DNA of 64,000 bases from Sphingobacterium sp. UBA7855 (GCA_002500745.1 DLST01000018.1:62001-126000), one strand, 5' to 3'; counted from the stretch's first letter, positions 9,565-18,366 are shown. Numbers and translations: made by a program. The notes: generated from the sequence alone by a model not told the origin.

Positions 9565-9607
9565 TTAATATACAAAAATAGCAACAGTAATGATATATTA
9601 AATGCTG

Positions 9608-10837
9608 TTATTTTAATGATTGCTCGATTTTATCTTTGTTTAACGTAAATTCCCGATAACGGAATTCCCCAGATTTATTTCCAATCACAGCCCCCATCTT
9701 AATCAACGACTCGTTGCTTCCCATTGGAAAAATGGAACTTCTATAGGCATTATTTTTTAACAGGGGTTTTGGTAATACTTTGAAATTCAAACCATCTTTC
9801 GAATAAGCGACATATAGCAACTCTGCTGTATATTTTTTTACTTCACCAACAGCAATACATAGAAAGTAGTATCCGTCAGCATATGTTGCTTGGATATGCC
9901 ACGGAGAATTTCCATTTCCGAACCTCAACCACGGTTTATTAAGAAAATTGACAATTTTGCTTTCCCGAAAACCTGTAAAATTAATTCCGTCTCCGGAAGT
10001 TCTACGAATAACATAAGACGGATCCTTACCCTTAAAACTCTTGGGACCGAGATTCAGCTCAATTTCATAACTTAAAAATTCACTTCCGTCATGGATAAAA
10101 GAAGGAGATAACAGGTGATCATCTTTGGGAGTGAAGGGAGGGTTACTGGTAAAAGCAATATTCAAATTCGACCACTTTATACCATCAGTTGACGTTTGCT
10201 GTACGATAGTTCGATGTGCATTTTGTTTTAATCGGTCAAAATTACTATTACTTAAAACGCATTTACCTTTCAAAGACTGCGCAGTGATAAAACTGCCTCT
10301 ATAATAGAGATAGAACTGATTATTCAAATATACCCAATCGACATCCGACCAAAATCCCTGGATCGGATCAACCTTGTTTTCACCAAAACTTTCTGTCGGA
10401 AAAGGGGCATTCATGATTGGATTAGTTAGACCGGATGGATTCACCCAGTCAAGACCATCATTTGATACAACAACACTTGGGTTTTCAAATTTCTTTGAAT
10501 TCTGATTAGTTCCCACTGCTCCAAAATAAGGCGTGAAAACCATCCAATATTTGTAGCCATTTAATTTGTTTGGGAAATAAATAACATCTGGATGACAATA
10601 ACTAGCGTTTGATCCAGAGATGTCAATAAAATCGAGGGCATTTTTTAGCCCTTTAAAATTAGCATCAGCCATAGTATGGATATTGACAAGCCCTTCATCA
10701 TTGTCAAAAATCACCGAATCAATGGGATCAACAGTCCAAATTGGGGTTTCAACATCTTGCGCAAAAAAATCCGCCGTACGGTTGCAGCTCAAAAGGGAAA
10801 TACTTCCATATAGGAGTATCCAAAATTTACAATTCAT
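9608..10837 (-). CDS. Lipoprotein with predicted beta-propeller, glycosidase-like
   Basis: 409 residues. The N-terminal signal sequence ends in the lipobox LLSC with Cys18 as lipidation site, so it should sit on the envelope. The body contains repeated blade-like motifs: SNDGLDWVNP, STDGIKWSNLN, SGDGINFTGF and SKDGLNFKVLP. These (S/T)xDGxx(W/F) repeats are seen in five-bladed propellers of the GH43/GH32/sialidase type. I do not see a full catalytic set, so activity is unproven. It is the promoter-proximal gene of the leftward glycosyltransferase operon, which suggests it trims or binds the same glycan. Confidence 0.7.
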   Translation of the reverse strand: MNCKFWILLYGSISLLSCNRTADFFAQDVETPIWTVDPIDSVIFDNDEGLVNIHTMADANFKGLKNALDFIDISGSNASYCHPDVIYFPNKLNGYKYWMVFTPYFGAVGTNQNSKKFENPSVVVSNDGLDWVNPSGLTNPIMNAPFPTESFGENKVDPIQGFWSDVDWVYLNNQFYLYYRGSFITAQSLKGKCVLSNSNFDRLKQNAHRTIVQQTSTDGIKWSNLNIAFTSNPPFTPKDDHLLSPSFIHDGSEFLSYEIELNLGPKSFKGKDPSYVIRRTSGDGINFTGFRESKIVNFLNKPWLRFGNGNSPWHIQATYADGYYFLCIAVGEVKKYTAELLYVAYSKDGLNFKVLPKPLLKNNAYRSSIFPMGSNESLIKMGAVIGNKSGEFRYREFTLNKDKIEQSLK

Positions 10838-11137
10838 AAATAAAAATCAAACGATAGAAACAAGAGAATGCTACTAGGCTATAATGTTTTTCAATAAATA
10901 AAAATAAGCAGACAACATACAAATGTATTTTTTTCGTTGCAAAATTAACATATTTCTATAAAAAAAAACAACTACTTCCATTTTGAAAATGATGAAATAA
11001 AAAACAATCCGAAATTATTTTAAAAACTTCCTGTATTATTATTTGTACTCTTATTCACGCCTGCAGTTGCAACAACACAATGAACCACGGCAACGAGCGT
11101 TAATATTTATACGAATATAGAATCAAAAAATTCAATC
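10838..11137. other. Divergent intergenic region
   Basis: About 300 AT-rich bases between the leftward lipoprotein operon and the rightward sixA gene. It holds a good leftward -7 element near 10920-10927. A stretch around 11060-11100 (CCTGCAGTTGCAACAACAC and following) is visibly GC-richer than its surroundings. No ORF with coding character was found. Confidence 0.6.
10920..10927 (-). promoter_or_regulatory. -7 promoter element TACATTTG for the leftward glycan operon
   Basis: The minus strand reads TACATTTG, an exact TAnnTTTG match, 83 bases before the lipoprotein start. It is the obvious candidate to drive the operon from 10837 down to 6094. A TTTTG lies further upstream but only 12 bases away, too close for a canonical -33 element. 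Confidence 0.5.
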
Positions 11138-11629
11138 ATGGACAACAGTAAAAAACTTTATATCATCCGACATGCCAAAGCCGAAACCATTCCGGGAATA
11201 AATGATTTTGACCGTGCACTTACCTCTGACGGAATACAGCAGGCTAAACAAGTAGCTGCTAAGCTTGCAGCTAAATTGACTCTGGGGGAAAACGCTATGG
11301 TAATCAGTTCCCCAGCAAATCGTGCGCTACAAACAACGCGTGTTTTTTTAGAGGTAATGGGCTCATCTTCTTTTGACATTAAAATTGAAGAGACGATCTA
11401 TGAATGTACATTCAAACACATGTTATCTATCATTAACACAATTCCCGATCATATCGACCATGTATTGCTCTTTGGACACAACCCGACTTTGACTGATTTG
11501 GTCGAATACTTAACCCGAAAATCAGCCTATTTGCGGACATCATCCTGCGCAGAAATAAAACTCGACACCGATTTCACCTTTCAGATGCTCAGTGGCAACT
11601 GTGCCGATCTCGTACAAATCATTGATTAA
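11138..11629 (+). CDS. sixA: Histidine phosphatase family protein, SixA-like
   Basis: 163 residues, the size of SixA phosphohistidine phosphatases. Catalytic residues of the branch are visible: Arg11-His12 in IIRHAKAE, Arg62 in SPANRALQT and His114 in LFGHNPTLTDL. SixA removes phosphate from histidine phosphotransfer domains in E. coli; in Bacteroidota the substrate is not established, so the symbol is by family only. Cytoplasmic, no signal peptide. It stands alone on the plus strand after a divergent promoter region. Confidence 0.88.
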   Translation: MDNSKKLYIIRHAKAETIPGINDFDRALTSDGIQQAKQVAAKLAAKLTLGENAMVISSPANRALQTTRVFLEVMGSSSFDIKIEETIYECTFKHMLSIINTIPDHIDHVLLFGHNPTLTDLVEYLTRKSAYLRTSSCAEIKLDTDFTFQMLSGNCADLVQIID

Positions 11630-11795
11630 TCATTCGGAAAGACTATATAGATCTATGATCTGGTCAAAAAGTGAGCTTCAAGTACAAATTATCCATCAGA
11701 AATTACAGTAGATGCATTCATTTGCTGACATCAGGAGGAGCACTATGGAGACTGATATGGAGGTTGCAGCGCCCAAACATTAAAAAACATATTTT

Positions 11796-11819
11796 AGCCT
11801 CCATCATGGAGGCTTTTTC
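11796..11819 (+). terminator. Rho-independent terminator upstream of the thioredoxin-fold gene
   Basis: Perfect 8-base stem AGCCTCCA / TGGAGGCT with a 3-base TCA loop, followed by TTTT. It lies 166 bases after the sixA stop and only 2 bases before the -7 element of the next gene. It may end the sixA transcript or an unannotated short transcript. Confidence 0.75.
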
Positions 11820-11821
11820 AC

Positions 11822-11829
11822 TACCTTCG
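11822..11829 (+). promoter_or_regulatory. -7 element TACCTTCG giving a leaderless start
   Basis: TACCTTCG differs from TAnnTTTG at one base and ends 4 bases before the ATG at 11834. The same spacing is seen at ksgA. Transcription would start at or next to the start codon. Confidence 0.4.
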
Positions 11830-11833
11830 TCTT

Positions 11834-13834
11834 ATGGCGAATCAATTGCAATTTGAAAATTCACCGTACCTCAAACAGCATGCAAACAATCCGGTAGATT
11901 GGATGCCATGGGGGCCGGAAGCTTTAAAAAAAGCAACAGACGAAAATAAACTGATTATCGTAAGCATTGGCTACTCCGCTTGCCATTGGTGTCATGTGAT
12001 GGAGCGCGAAAGTTTTGAAAATTCTGCCATCGCCCAGACCATGAATAAATTCTTTGTCTCGATCAAAATCGACCGCGAAGAACGCCCCGACATTGACCAA
12101 GTTTATATGTTAGCTGTCCAATTGATGACGAATGGGGGCGGATGGCCTTTGAACTGTATCTGTTTACCAGATGGTCGCCCGATTTATGGCGGCACCTATT
12201 TTAAACCGCACGACTGGCAGAACATCTTGTTACAAATTGCTCAAATGTGGGAAGACAAGCCCGAAGTCGCATTGGAATATGCCGAAAAGTTAAACAACGG
12301 TATTCAAAGGGCTGAAAAACTACCTATCCACTCCATTCCCGAACAGTATACTATTGAAGACTTACGTGAAATTGTAACACCATGGACCGAAACTTTCGAT
12401 AAAAAAGATGGCGGTTATCAAAGAGCGCCAAAATTTCCACTACCAAACAATTGGTTGTTTTTTCTAAAATATGGAGTACTTGCCGATGATAAAGAGATCT
12501 TGAACCATGTGCATTTTACATTGAAAAAAATCGGATCTGGCGGTATATACGACCAGATTGGTGGTGGCTTTGCGCGGTATTCAGTCGATCCCTACTGGCA
12601 TATCCCTCATTTCGAAAAAATGCTCTATGATAACGGCCAATTGCTATCTTTATACGCCGAAGCTTATCAACAGCATAAAGATCCATTTTATAAAAGAATA
12701 ATCGAAGAAACGATTGCTTGGGCCGAACGGGAAATGCTTGCCCCCAATCATGGTTTCTACAGCGCTCTTGATGCCGACAGTGAAGGTATTGAAGGAAAAT
12801 TCTACTCCTTTTCAAAAACCGAATTCGATGAAGTGCTGGGCAAAGACGCTGGACTATTTAGTCAATACTTTAATATTACAGAATTGGGCAACTGGGAGGA
12901 AGAGCAAACGAATATTCCTATTTGCGCCATAAATGCAGACCAGTTAGCTGCAAAGGTCAATATGTCAGCTGACGAATGGTCAGAGTTTCTAAAAGATTCG
13001 AAGAAAAAATTATATGACTTCCGCGAAAAAAGAGTGCGGCCGGGACTCGACCATAAACAATTGACTTCCTGGAATGCCCTATTCTTAAAAGGACTCGTTG
13101 ATGCCTATTCCAGTCTGGACAACAGACATTTTCTGGAGCTGGCCTTGAATAACGCACAATTTATATGTAATGAACTTATCCAAAATAATGGGCAATTACT
13201 GCATCAGCCAGAAGATAAAAATAGAGCGATTGCAGGCTTCCTCGATGATTATGCATTCACGGTTGAAGCGTTCATAGTATTGTATGAGGCTACATTTGAT
13301 TTCAATTGGCTAACCAAAGCAAGACAGCTTGCCGACAAAGCTATTGCCTTGTTTTACGATGGATCGCAAAAAACTTTTTATTATACATCATCGGAAGCGG
13401 AGCAACTCATCGCACGAAAAAGCGAAATCATGGATAATGTAATCCCATCTTCTTCATCGACCATAACCCGTCAACTGAAACGTCTAGGTCTACTTTTTGA
13501 TAATGAAAATTATATCGCCATATCAGACCAATTATTAGCGAATGTATTCCCTCAAATCAAGACTTATGGTTCGGCCTATTCAAATTGGGCAATATTATTG
13601 CTAGAAGAAAGGTATGGAATCAATGAAATTGCATTGACGGGCAAGAAAGCAATGGCTTTTAAACATGAGCTCGATCAATATTATATTCCAAATAAAATTG
13701 TTCTTGGCGGTACAGAAGAAAATCTTCCACTTCTAAAACATAGGGTTGGAAAGGAGACAAAAGCTTATATTTGTAAAAATAGGACCTGCAGTCTGCCTCA
13801 GGATTCAATAAAAGCGTTAATAAATTATATTTAA
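11834..13834 (+). CDS. Thioredoxin-domain protein of the YyaL / SSP411 family (DUF255)
   Basis: 666 residues, normal for this family. The N-terminal thioredoxin-like domain (about residues 1-160) has the hallmark [15 protein letters not shown] with Cys50-x-x-Cys53, and [12 protein letters not shown]. The rest resembles an (alpha/alpha)6 barrel of the six-hairpin glycosidase or N-acylglucosamine 2-epimerase type, with conserved [17 protein letters not shown] and HFEKMLYDN. Its physiological function is unknown. Cytoplasmic, single gene, with a near-consensus promoter that predicts a leaderless mRNA. Confidence 0.92.
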   Translation: MANQLQFENSPYLKQHANNPVDWMPWGPEALKKATDENKLIIVSIGYSACHWCHVMERESFENSAIAQTMNKFFVSIKIDREERPDIDQVYMLAVQLMTNGGGWPLNCICLPDGRPIYGGTYFKPHDWQNILLQIAQMWEDKPEVALEYAEKLNNGIQRAEKLPIHSIPEQYTIEDLREIVTPWTETFDKKDGGYQRAPKFPLPNNWLFFLKYGVLADDKEILNHVHFTLKKIGSGGIYDQIGGGFARYSVDPYWHIPHFEKMLYDNGQLLSLYAEAYQQHKDPFYKRIIEETIAWAEREMLAPNHGFYSALDADSEGIEGKFYSFSKTEFDEVLGKDAGLFSQYFNITELGNWEEEQTNIPICAINADQLAAKVNMSADEWSEFLKDSKKKLYDFREKRVRPGLDHKQLTSWNALFLKGLVDAYSSLDNRHFLELALNNAQFICNELIQNNGQLLHQPEDKNRAIAGFLDDYAFTVEAFIVLYEATFDFNWLTKARQLADKAIALFYDGSQKTFYYTSSEAEQLIARKSEIMDNVIPSSSSTITRQLKRLGLLFDNENYIAISDQLLANVFPQIKTYGSAYSNWAILLLEERYGINEIALTGKKAMAFKHELDQYYIPNKIVLGGTEENLPLLKHRVGKETKAYICKNRTCSLPQDSIKALINYI

Positions 13835-13870
13835 TAAACGGTAGCCTCGGCTTCCAAAAATCAAAATCAG

Positions 13871-14368
13871 ATGGCTATAAAAGCAAACGACGTCGTAGCA
13901 TTGACGTACAGACTTCACACAGTAGAAAACGGTGAAAAAGTTTTCGTTGAAGAAACAACTGCAGAACAACCTTTAGATTTCTTATATGGTGTAGGTATGA
14001 TGTTACCTAAATTTGAAGAAAACATCGCAGATTTAAATATTGGTGATAAAATTTCATTTGAATTGGCACCTGATGATGCTTACGGTCAAAAAGACGAAAG
14101 AGCATTCGCACAATTGCCAGTTGATATGTTCAAAGAAACAGGATTACCTCCAGTGGGAGAAGTATTACCTTTGCAAGACAACCAAGGAAACCAATTCCGT
14201 GCGGTGGTAGCTGAAGTTACTCCAGAAATTGTTGTTGCTGACTTAAACCACCCAATGGCTGGTAAAACATTAAATTTCGATATCGAAATCTTAACTGTAC
14301 GTCCTGCTACTGAAGAAGAATTGTCTCATGGACACTCACATGGTGTAGACGGTACACAAGGGCACTAA
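13871..14368 (+). CDS. slyD: FKBP-type peptidyl-prolyl cis-trans isomerase, SlyD-like
   Basis: 165 residues. The FKBP fold is split by an insert-in-flap domain, as in SlyD: DVVALTYRLHTVENGEKVFVEE, then PLDFLYGVGMMLPKFEENIADL, then the flap PDDAYGQKDERAF and DLNHPMAGKTLNFDIEIL. The tail HGHSHGVDGTQGH is His-rich and could bind nickel or zinc, as in E. coli SlyD, but is much shorter. Acts as a cytoplasmic prolyl isomerase and chaperone. It lies 36 bases after the YyaL gene and is closed by a strong hairpin. Codon choice is uniform, suggesting high expression. Confidence 0.9.
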   Translation: MAIKANDVVALTYRLHTVENGEKVFVEETTAEQPLDFLYGVGMMLPKFEENIADLNIGDKISFELAPDDAYGQKDERAFAQLPVDMFKETGLPPVGEVLPLQDNQGNQFRAVVAEVTPEIVVADLNHPMAGKTLNFDIEILTVRPATEEELSHGHSHGVDGTQGH

Positions 14369-14389
14369 TTGCGGCCTAGATAACTGAAT

Positions 14390-14424
14390 AAAATAGGGCG
14401 CCATTTTGGCGCCCTATTTTATTT
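14390..14424 (+). terminator. Strong terminator after slyD
   Basis: Perfect 13-base inverted repeat, AAAATAGGGCGCC at 14390-14402 and GGCGCCCTATTTT at 14408-14420, with a 5-base ATTTT loop. The arms supply A and T tracts on both strands, so it can act in both directions. Confidence 0.9.
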
Positions 14425-14466
14425 ATAACTTTTTAAAAAATTATACTGTCCTCAAACGCAATCGAT

Positions 14467-15156
14467 ATGTTGACATTTTCAGAAAAAGTAGTTTTATTTA
14501 ACAAACAACTTCATTATCAAGGGAATTTACCTATAGGGTTCAACGTCATTAATCCTTATCTCGATAATCCCGAGACATTGGTCGTGATGGAACAGTTTTA
14601 CAAAAAATTTTACCAGGATAACTTACAAAGAAAATTCATTATCGGCATTAATCCGAGCAGGCATGGCGCAGGAGTAACGGGTGTTCCTTTTACCGACACG
14701 AAAAGATTAGCTAGCGCATGTGGTATACCAATGCGTTCAGCACACACGCATGAAATATCCTCTGTTTTTATGTACGATATGATCGAAGCCTATGGAGGAC
14801 CAAACATTTTCTACAAACAGTTTTATATCAATTCGCCTTTTCCCCTAGCAATTGTTCGCGAGACAAATCCGAACAACTGGATCAATGCAAACTATTATGA
14901 CGATAAGCAGCTTTTTGAAATGGTGAAACCCTTTATGGTTGAATCTCTAAAACAACATATCGCCATGGGGCTCGAAACGGATAAAGTCTTTGTCCTTGGA
15001 AAGAAAAATGCTACCTTCCTTGCAAAAATTAATAAAGAAGAGAAACTATTTGAAGAGATGATTATTCTGGACCACCCACGCTATATCCAACAATATAAAT
15101 CAAAGGACAAGCAACACTATATTGACAACTATATCCAATTATTAAGTGGCTTATAA
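14467..15156 (+). CDS. SMUG2-type uracil-DNA glycosylase family protein
   Basis: 229 residues. It matches the SMUG2 branch of the uracil-DNA glycosylase superfamily: FIIGINPSRHGAGVTGVPFTDT carries the catalytic GINP loop and the following SSVF segment lines the base pocket. The C-terminal DHPRYIQQY holds the DNA-intercalation His-Pro motif. The function is base-excision repair of uracil or other damaged bases in DNA. It lies between two intergenic regions and is probably monocistronic. Confidence 0.85.
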   Translation: MLTFSEKVVLFNKQLHYQGNLPIGFNVINPYLDNPETLVVMEQFYKKFYQDNLQRKFIIGINPSRHGAGVTGVPFTDTKRLASACGIPMRSAHTHEISSVFMYDMIEAYGGPNIFYKQFYINSPFPLAIVRETNPNNWINANYYDDKQLFEMVKPFMVESLKQHIAMGLETDKVFVLGKKNATFLAKINKEEKLFEEMIILDHPRYIQQYKSKDKQHYIDNYIQLLSGL

Positions 15157-15640
15157 AATGTGGAGAATTGTAAATCCGCAAAGTTGACACAGTAAAGCCT
15201 TTCCTATATTATTTCATCAAGAAGTCCGTGTTTTGTACGTTATTTCACTCTCCTTCGACAATGATTCGAGGCATCTTCGGGCCTTATTCGTACTTGCGAG
15301 CACATAAGAGTGTTTTCTGACAGCCTTGCTACCGCCTTATCTCCGAGCCTGACTCGTACTCACCACGGACTCATGTCGCGCTCACTACAGACTTATCTCG
15401 AGTATGTGGCGAAGCTGTATCAAAGCATATACGAGTCTCCCTCAGAGCAGCAGTTTTACGTCCATACAAAATTTAAAAACGATCCTTGTATACGTAACTG
15501 ATAAAATATCCAATGCAATTTTTATAATAGACCTTTACTGGCTATTATGAATTTAATAATTGTTAGTCAAAGGCAATTTTAAATCTCCCAAAAATAAACA
15601 ATTATTTGGCTTTCAGTATTTTAATTTGCAAATTCAACCC
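15157..15640. repeat. Gene-poor region with degenerate ~20-base repeats
   Basis: 484 bases without a credible gene. Between 15281 and 15411 there are five related units beginning G(A/C)CT(C/T): GCCTTATTCGTACTTGCGAG at 15281, GCCTTATCTCCGAGCCT at 15334, then three back-to-back units at 15351, 15368 and 15390 starting GACTCGTA, GACTCATG and GACTTATC. The tract is richer in C and G than its flanks. A 63-codon open frame covers part of it but has a low-complexity composition and no good start. Confidence 0.5.
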
Positions 15641-16381
15641 ATGGCTATATTAGAAAATGGGAATCTAAAAGGCTTGGTTGGAAACCTTGTCTTTCGAAAA
15701 TCAAATGAAAAAACTATTGTGCAGACTGCCCCAGGGCGTAAAACAAAACAAACGAAGGGCACAAAAGCAGCTGCTACAGATTTTGGTCATGCGAGTACTG
15801 CAGGATCCCGCATACGACATATAATGGCAGAAGTTCACCTCAAATTGCACGATAGCAATATGCACAATCGCCTCATCAATCAGTTGAAAAGAGTCACCCG
15901 CCCAAATAGAGCGCCTCTGGGTGAAAAGACGATTCGAGGCGGAAAGATCGATCGGATAGTAAACTTTCAATTCAACGACAAATGCCATATGCATGACTAC
16001 ATGGATTTTGATCCAGAAATAAAATTGTTGGATAAAAAACAAATTGCCATAAAGTTCCCAAAATTTGACATGCAAAACGATATTCATCGTCCAAAATACT
16101 GTAATCTCATGAAGCTAAATCTGATGATTGTCGTATTTAATTTCGACAAACAGATCTATGTCCGTAGCCACAAACACCAAATTCCGTTGAGCTTACAGGC
16201 AGATCCTAGAACTGTTGAATTGGAAGAATTACGATTTGATGTGAACGATCGAGATGCTGAAACCGTACTTATTGGAATGAATATCGAATACTATGAAAGA
16301 TTTCGTGAAGATTATGCCCTGCTAAATAGTAAAGATCTGCATCCTGCGGCAATTGTTGGTGCATTTATTATTGAATCTTAA
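15641..16381 (+). CDS. Hypothetical protein, Bacteroidota orphan family
   Basis: 246 residues from the ATG at 15641. An in-frame TTG 81 bases upstream would add a poorly coding stretch and was rejected. The N-terminus MAILENGNLKGLVGNLVFRK, followed by KTIVQTAPGRKTKQT, resembles the opening layout (short Gly-rich VGN strand, then a basic P-rich segment) of DUF6266-like proteins, but I cannot assign it to that family. The C-terminal half is rich in beta-strand-like sequence and ends with AIVGAFIIES. No signal peptide or membrane segment. It stands alone beside a repeat tract, which suggests accessory DNA. Confidence 0.7.
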   Translation: MAILENGNLKGLVGNLVFRKSNEKTIVQTAPGRKTKQTKGTKAAATDFGHASTAGSRIRHIMAEVHLKLHDSNMHNRLINQLKRVTRPNRAPLGEKTIRGGKIDRIVNFQFNDKCHMHDYMDFDPEIKLLDKKQIAIKFPKFDMQNDIHRPKYCNLMKLNLMIVVFNFDKQIYVRSHKHQIPLSLQADPRTVELEELRFDVNDRDAETVLIGMNIEYYERFREDYALLNSKDLHPAAIVGAFIIES

Positions 16382-16474
16382 AAGCAAAATATAGACATAG
16401 GCACTATAGAGAAAGAAATACCTTAATTGTTTATTATTGATATCACCGAAGAGGCGATTTGATTAAACACGCTA

Positions 16475-17395
16475 TTACAGTTTCTCAATCTCCTCAATTG
16501 ACAATCCTATAATATCAGCTATGACCTTGGAATCAAAACCACTCTTCAACATCTTTAAGGCTGAGATTCGCTTCTCAGCTTCAGCCTTCGCTCGTTCCTC
16601 TTGCCGACCTTTTTCTATTCCCTTTTCCATGCCTTTTTTAATGCCTTTTTCCATGCCTATACGTTCCGCTGTAAGGCGAATGCTTTCCGCATCTCTTTTA
16701 TCCTTAAGGCTCAATTCATATGCTTTCATATCTTCTGAATTTAGATTTGACACCTCTCCTATGTCAAAGATAAGACCAAAGACACGCTTATCCAAAAATT
16801 TCGGTATTTCATTGAGTTTAGACATATGTTTGAAAAGATAAAGCCACATGTCCATAAAACTTTTTATCTCAACCTCCTCTTTGCGAAAATTAGGCAAACA
16901 AAGAAGTTTAAAGCCTAACTTATCGTAAAACTGTTCACCTTTCTCACGATCACAAAGTACCACGTCATAATAGTATCGATCATTATCAATGTTATCCAAT
17001 GCAAAATTAAGAATACCAATGAAATAAACTTCTGGTAACTCATAGGTATTTCCGCTATGTCCGCGTGGAACTAATGTATGTATAAGACGCGAGCTGTAAT
17101 AAACCATACGATCACGGAAAAAATCTTGGGGAAGTTGTTGCATTTCGATAATGAAATGACTATTGTCATCACTGGTACAATAGAGGTCAAAAATGACTTT
17201 ACGATTGTGTTCCCGTTCACCAATACGCTCTGTGGGGCGATATTCCAGATCGCGAATAACTTTTTCCCCAGAAAATAGGCCGTTAAGGAAATGGATCAGA
17301 TTTTCTTTACCACTTCTGGGGCCAAAGTACAGTTTCATACCAAAATCGGTGCACATATCTACATATTTGCCCAAGAGATTATTCTGCTTTTTCAT
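16475..17395 (-). CDS. Rpn-family recombination-promoting nuclease / PD-(D/E)XK transposase-like
   Basis: 306 residues. The N-terminal two thirds match the Rpn/PD-(D/E)XK transposase family: KYVDMCTDFGMKLYFG, LIHFLNGLFSGE, then VIFDLYCTSDDNSHFIIEMQ, where the D and E-x-Q form the nuclease core. The C-terminus (about residues 245-280) is a run of GMEKGIKKG-like repeats and ends in a short helical domain, typical of the family. Rpn proteins in E. coli cut DNA and promote RecA-independent recombination. It is flanked by unrelated genes and is probably a mobile accessory gene. Confidence 0.88.
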   Translation of the reverse strand: MKKQNNLLGKYVDMCTDFGMKLYFGPRSGKENLIHFLNGLFSGEKVIRDLEYRPTERIGEREHNRKVIFDLYCTSDDNSHFIIEMQQLPQDFFRDRMVYYSSRLIHTLVPRGHSGNTYELPEVYFIGILNFALDNIDNDRYYYDVVLCDREKGEQFYDKLGFKLLCLPNFRKEEVEIKSFMDMWLYLFKHMSKLNEIPKFLDKRVFGLIFDIGEVSNLNSEDMKAYELSLKDKRDAESIRLTAERIGMEKGIKKGMEKGIEKGRQEERAKAEAEKRISALKMLKSGFDSKVIADIIGLSIEEIEKL

Positions 17396-17475
17396 AAACT
17401 ACATAATTGATTATTTGAATGAAAATACAAATAAAATACATTGAAAGCTAAAAATATTAGTTTTTTTTATTCTGA

Positions 17476-17742
17476 TTAAATCGCTCGATTGTAAAGAAGT
17501 ACTTTAATTTTTAACCTGCCGTATTTGCAGGCAAGAATGAATTTCTTAGCTGTTTTTCTTTGTTTAGGTGTAGCTGAGTTATGATGGGAATAGCTTAACA
17601 TCCACATAAAGTCTTTTAACAGTTTTTCTACTTTAACATGGAGTATCGCACATAACATTCTGAGATTACTTGGAATATCCAATTTGAGGTCTCTAACCTT
17701 TGAACCATACATTTCGTCGATTTCGGCATACTTATGATACAT
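17476..17742 (-). CDS. Small hypothetical protein
   Basis: 88 residues, predicted largely alpha-helical and basic. Features include EIDEMYGSKVRDLKLDIP and a Trp/Met-rich helix FMWMLSYSHHN, followed by TPKQRKTAKKFILACKYG. I do not recognise a named family. It is divergent from the HTH regulator (ATG at 17950) across a 207-base gap, an arrangement common for small regulator-controlled genes. Coding character is reasonable but unproven. Confidence 0.5.
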   Translation of the reverse strand: MYHKYAEIDEMYGSKVRDLKLDIPSNLRMLCAILHVKVEKLLKDFMWMLSYSHHNSATPKQRKTAKKFILACKYGRLKIKVLLYNRAI

Positions 17743-17936
17743 GTCTACCGTTACAACCTTGTTTTAACCTTTCTTCTTCATATCAAGTCTATTTTGATTT
17801 GCACAAATAAACACATCTCTATCTACGTACCGAACCAAAACCACTTGTAAAATACCTAACATAGTTTGTATCACACTAGGATTTCTTGTTTTGTACCATC
17901 TAAAGATATTTCGTATCTTAAACACTTAATATTTGC

Positions 17937-17944
17937 TAACTTTG
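17937..17944 (+). promoter_or_regulatory. -7 element TAACTTTG for the HTH gene
   Basis: Exact TAnnTTTG match ending 5 bases before the ATG at 17950. This spacing predicts a leaderless or almost leaderless mRNA and also supports this ATG over in-frame upstream TTG codons. No clear -33 TTG is seen. Confidence 0.6.
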
Positions 17945-17949
17945 GATTT

Positions 17950-18366
17950 ATGAGTACAACCAGCGCAACAAACCATATAGGAAGAAAAATCTGTCGTATC
18001 CGCGAACTGCGTGGTATGAAACAGGAGTTTTTGGCATTCGAATTGGGTGTAAGCCAACAAGCTGTATCCAATATGGAGCGTAGTCCTGAGATAGAAGTAA
18101 GTCTATTGGCTCAGGTAGCAGAAGCATTAGGTGTTACGCCTGAAGCCATTGAGAACTTTGATGAAGAAGCAGTGTTTAATATTATAAATAACACTTTTAC
18201 AAGCCACGACACATCTACACTAAATGCAATAAATATACATCCGAACTTTAATCCGCTTGATAAACTCATCGAAGCATATGAAGAAAATAAAAGGCTCTAC
18301 GAACGCCTTTTGGAAGCCGAAAAAGCTAAGGTGGAGTATTTAGAAAGGCTGCTAAAGAATAGATAA
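17950..18366 (+). CDS. Helix-turn-helix transcriptional regulator (XRE type)
   Basis: 138 residues. An XRE/Cro helix-turn-helix fills about residues 8-65 (IGRKICRIRELRGMKQEFLA, then ELGVSQQAVSNMERS and LGVTPEAIENF). A linker is followed by a C-terminal coiled coil, YEENKRLYERLLEAEKAKVE, likely for dimerisation. The ATG at 17950 was chosen because the domain starts right after it and a consensus -7 element sits 5 bases upstream. Probably controls itself and perhaps the divergent small gene. A strong terminator follows. Confidence 0.9.
   Translation: MSTTSATNHIGRKICRIRELRGMKQEFLAFELGVSQQAVSNMERSPEIEVSLLAQVAEALGVTPEAIENFDEEAVFNIINNTFTSHDTSTLNAINIHPNFNPLDKLIEAYEENKRLYERLLEAEKAKVEYLERLLKNR

Noticed and set aside
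11671..11856. 61-codon rightward frame
   Set aside because: Runs through the terminator at 11796-11819 and into the start of the YyaL-like gene in another frame.
15310..15501. 63-codon open frame
   Set aside because: Low-complexity Ser/Thr/Leu composition that follows the degenerate repeats, no promoter or recognised homology; kept as repeat tract only.
15701..16087. 128-codon leftward frame
   Set aside because: Overlaps the orphan-family gene completely on the other strand and has Cys/Phe-rich shadow composition.
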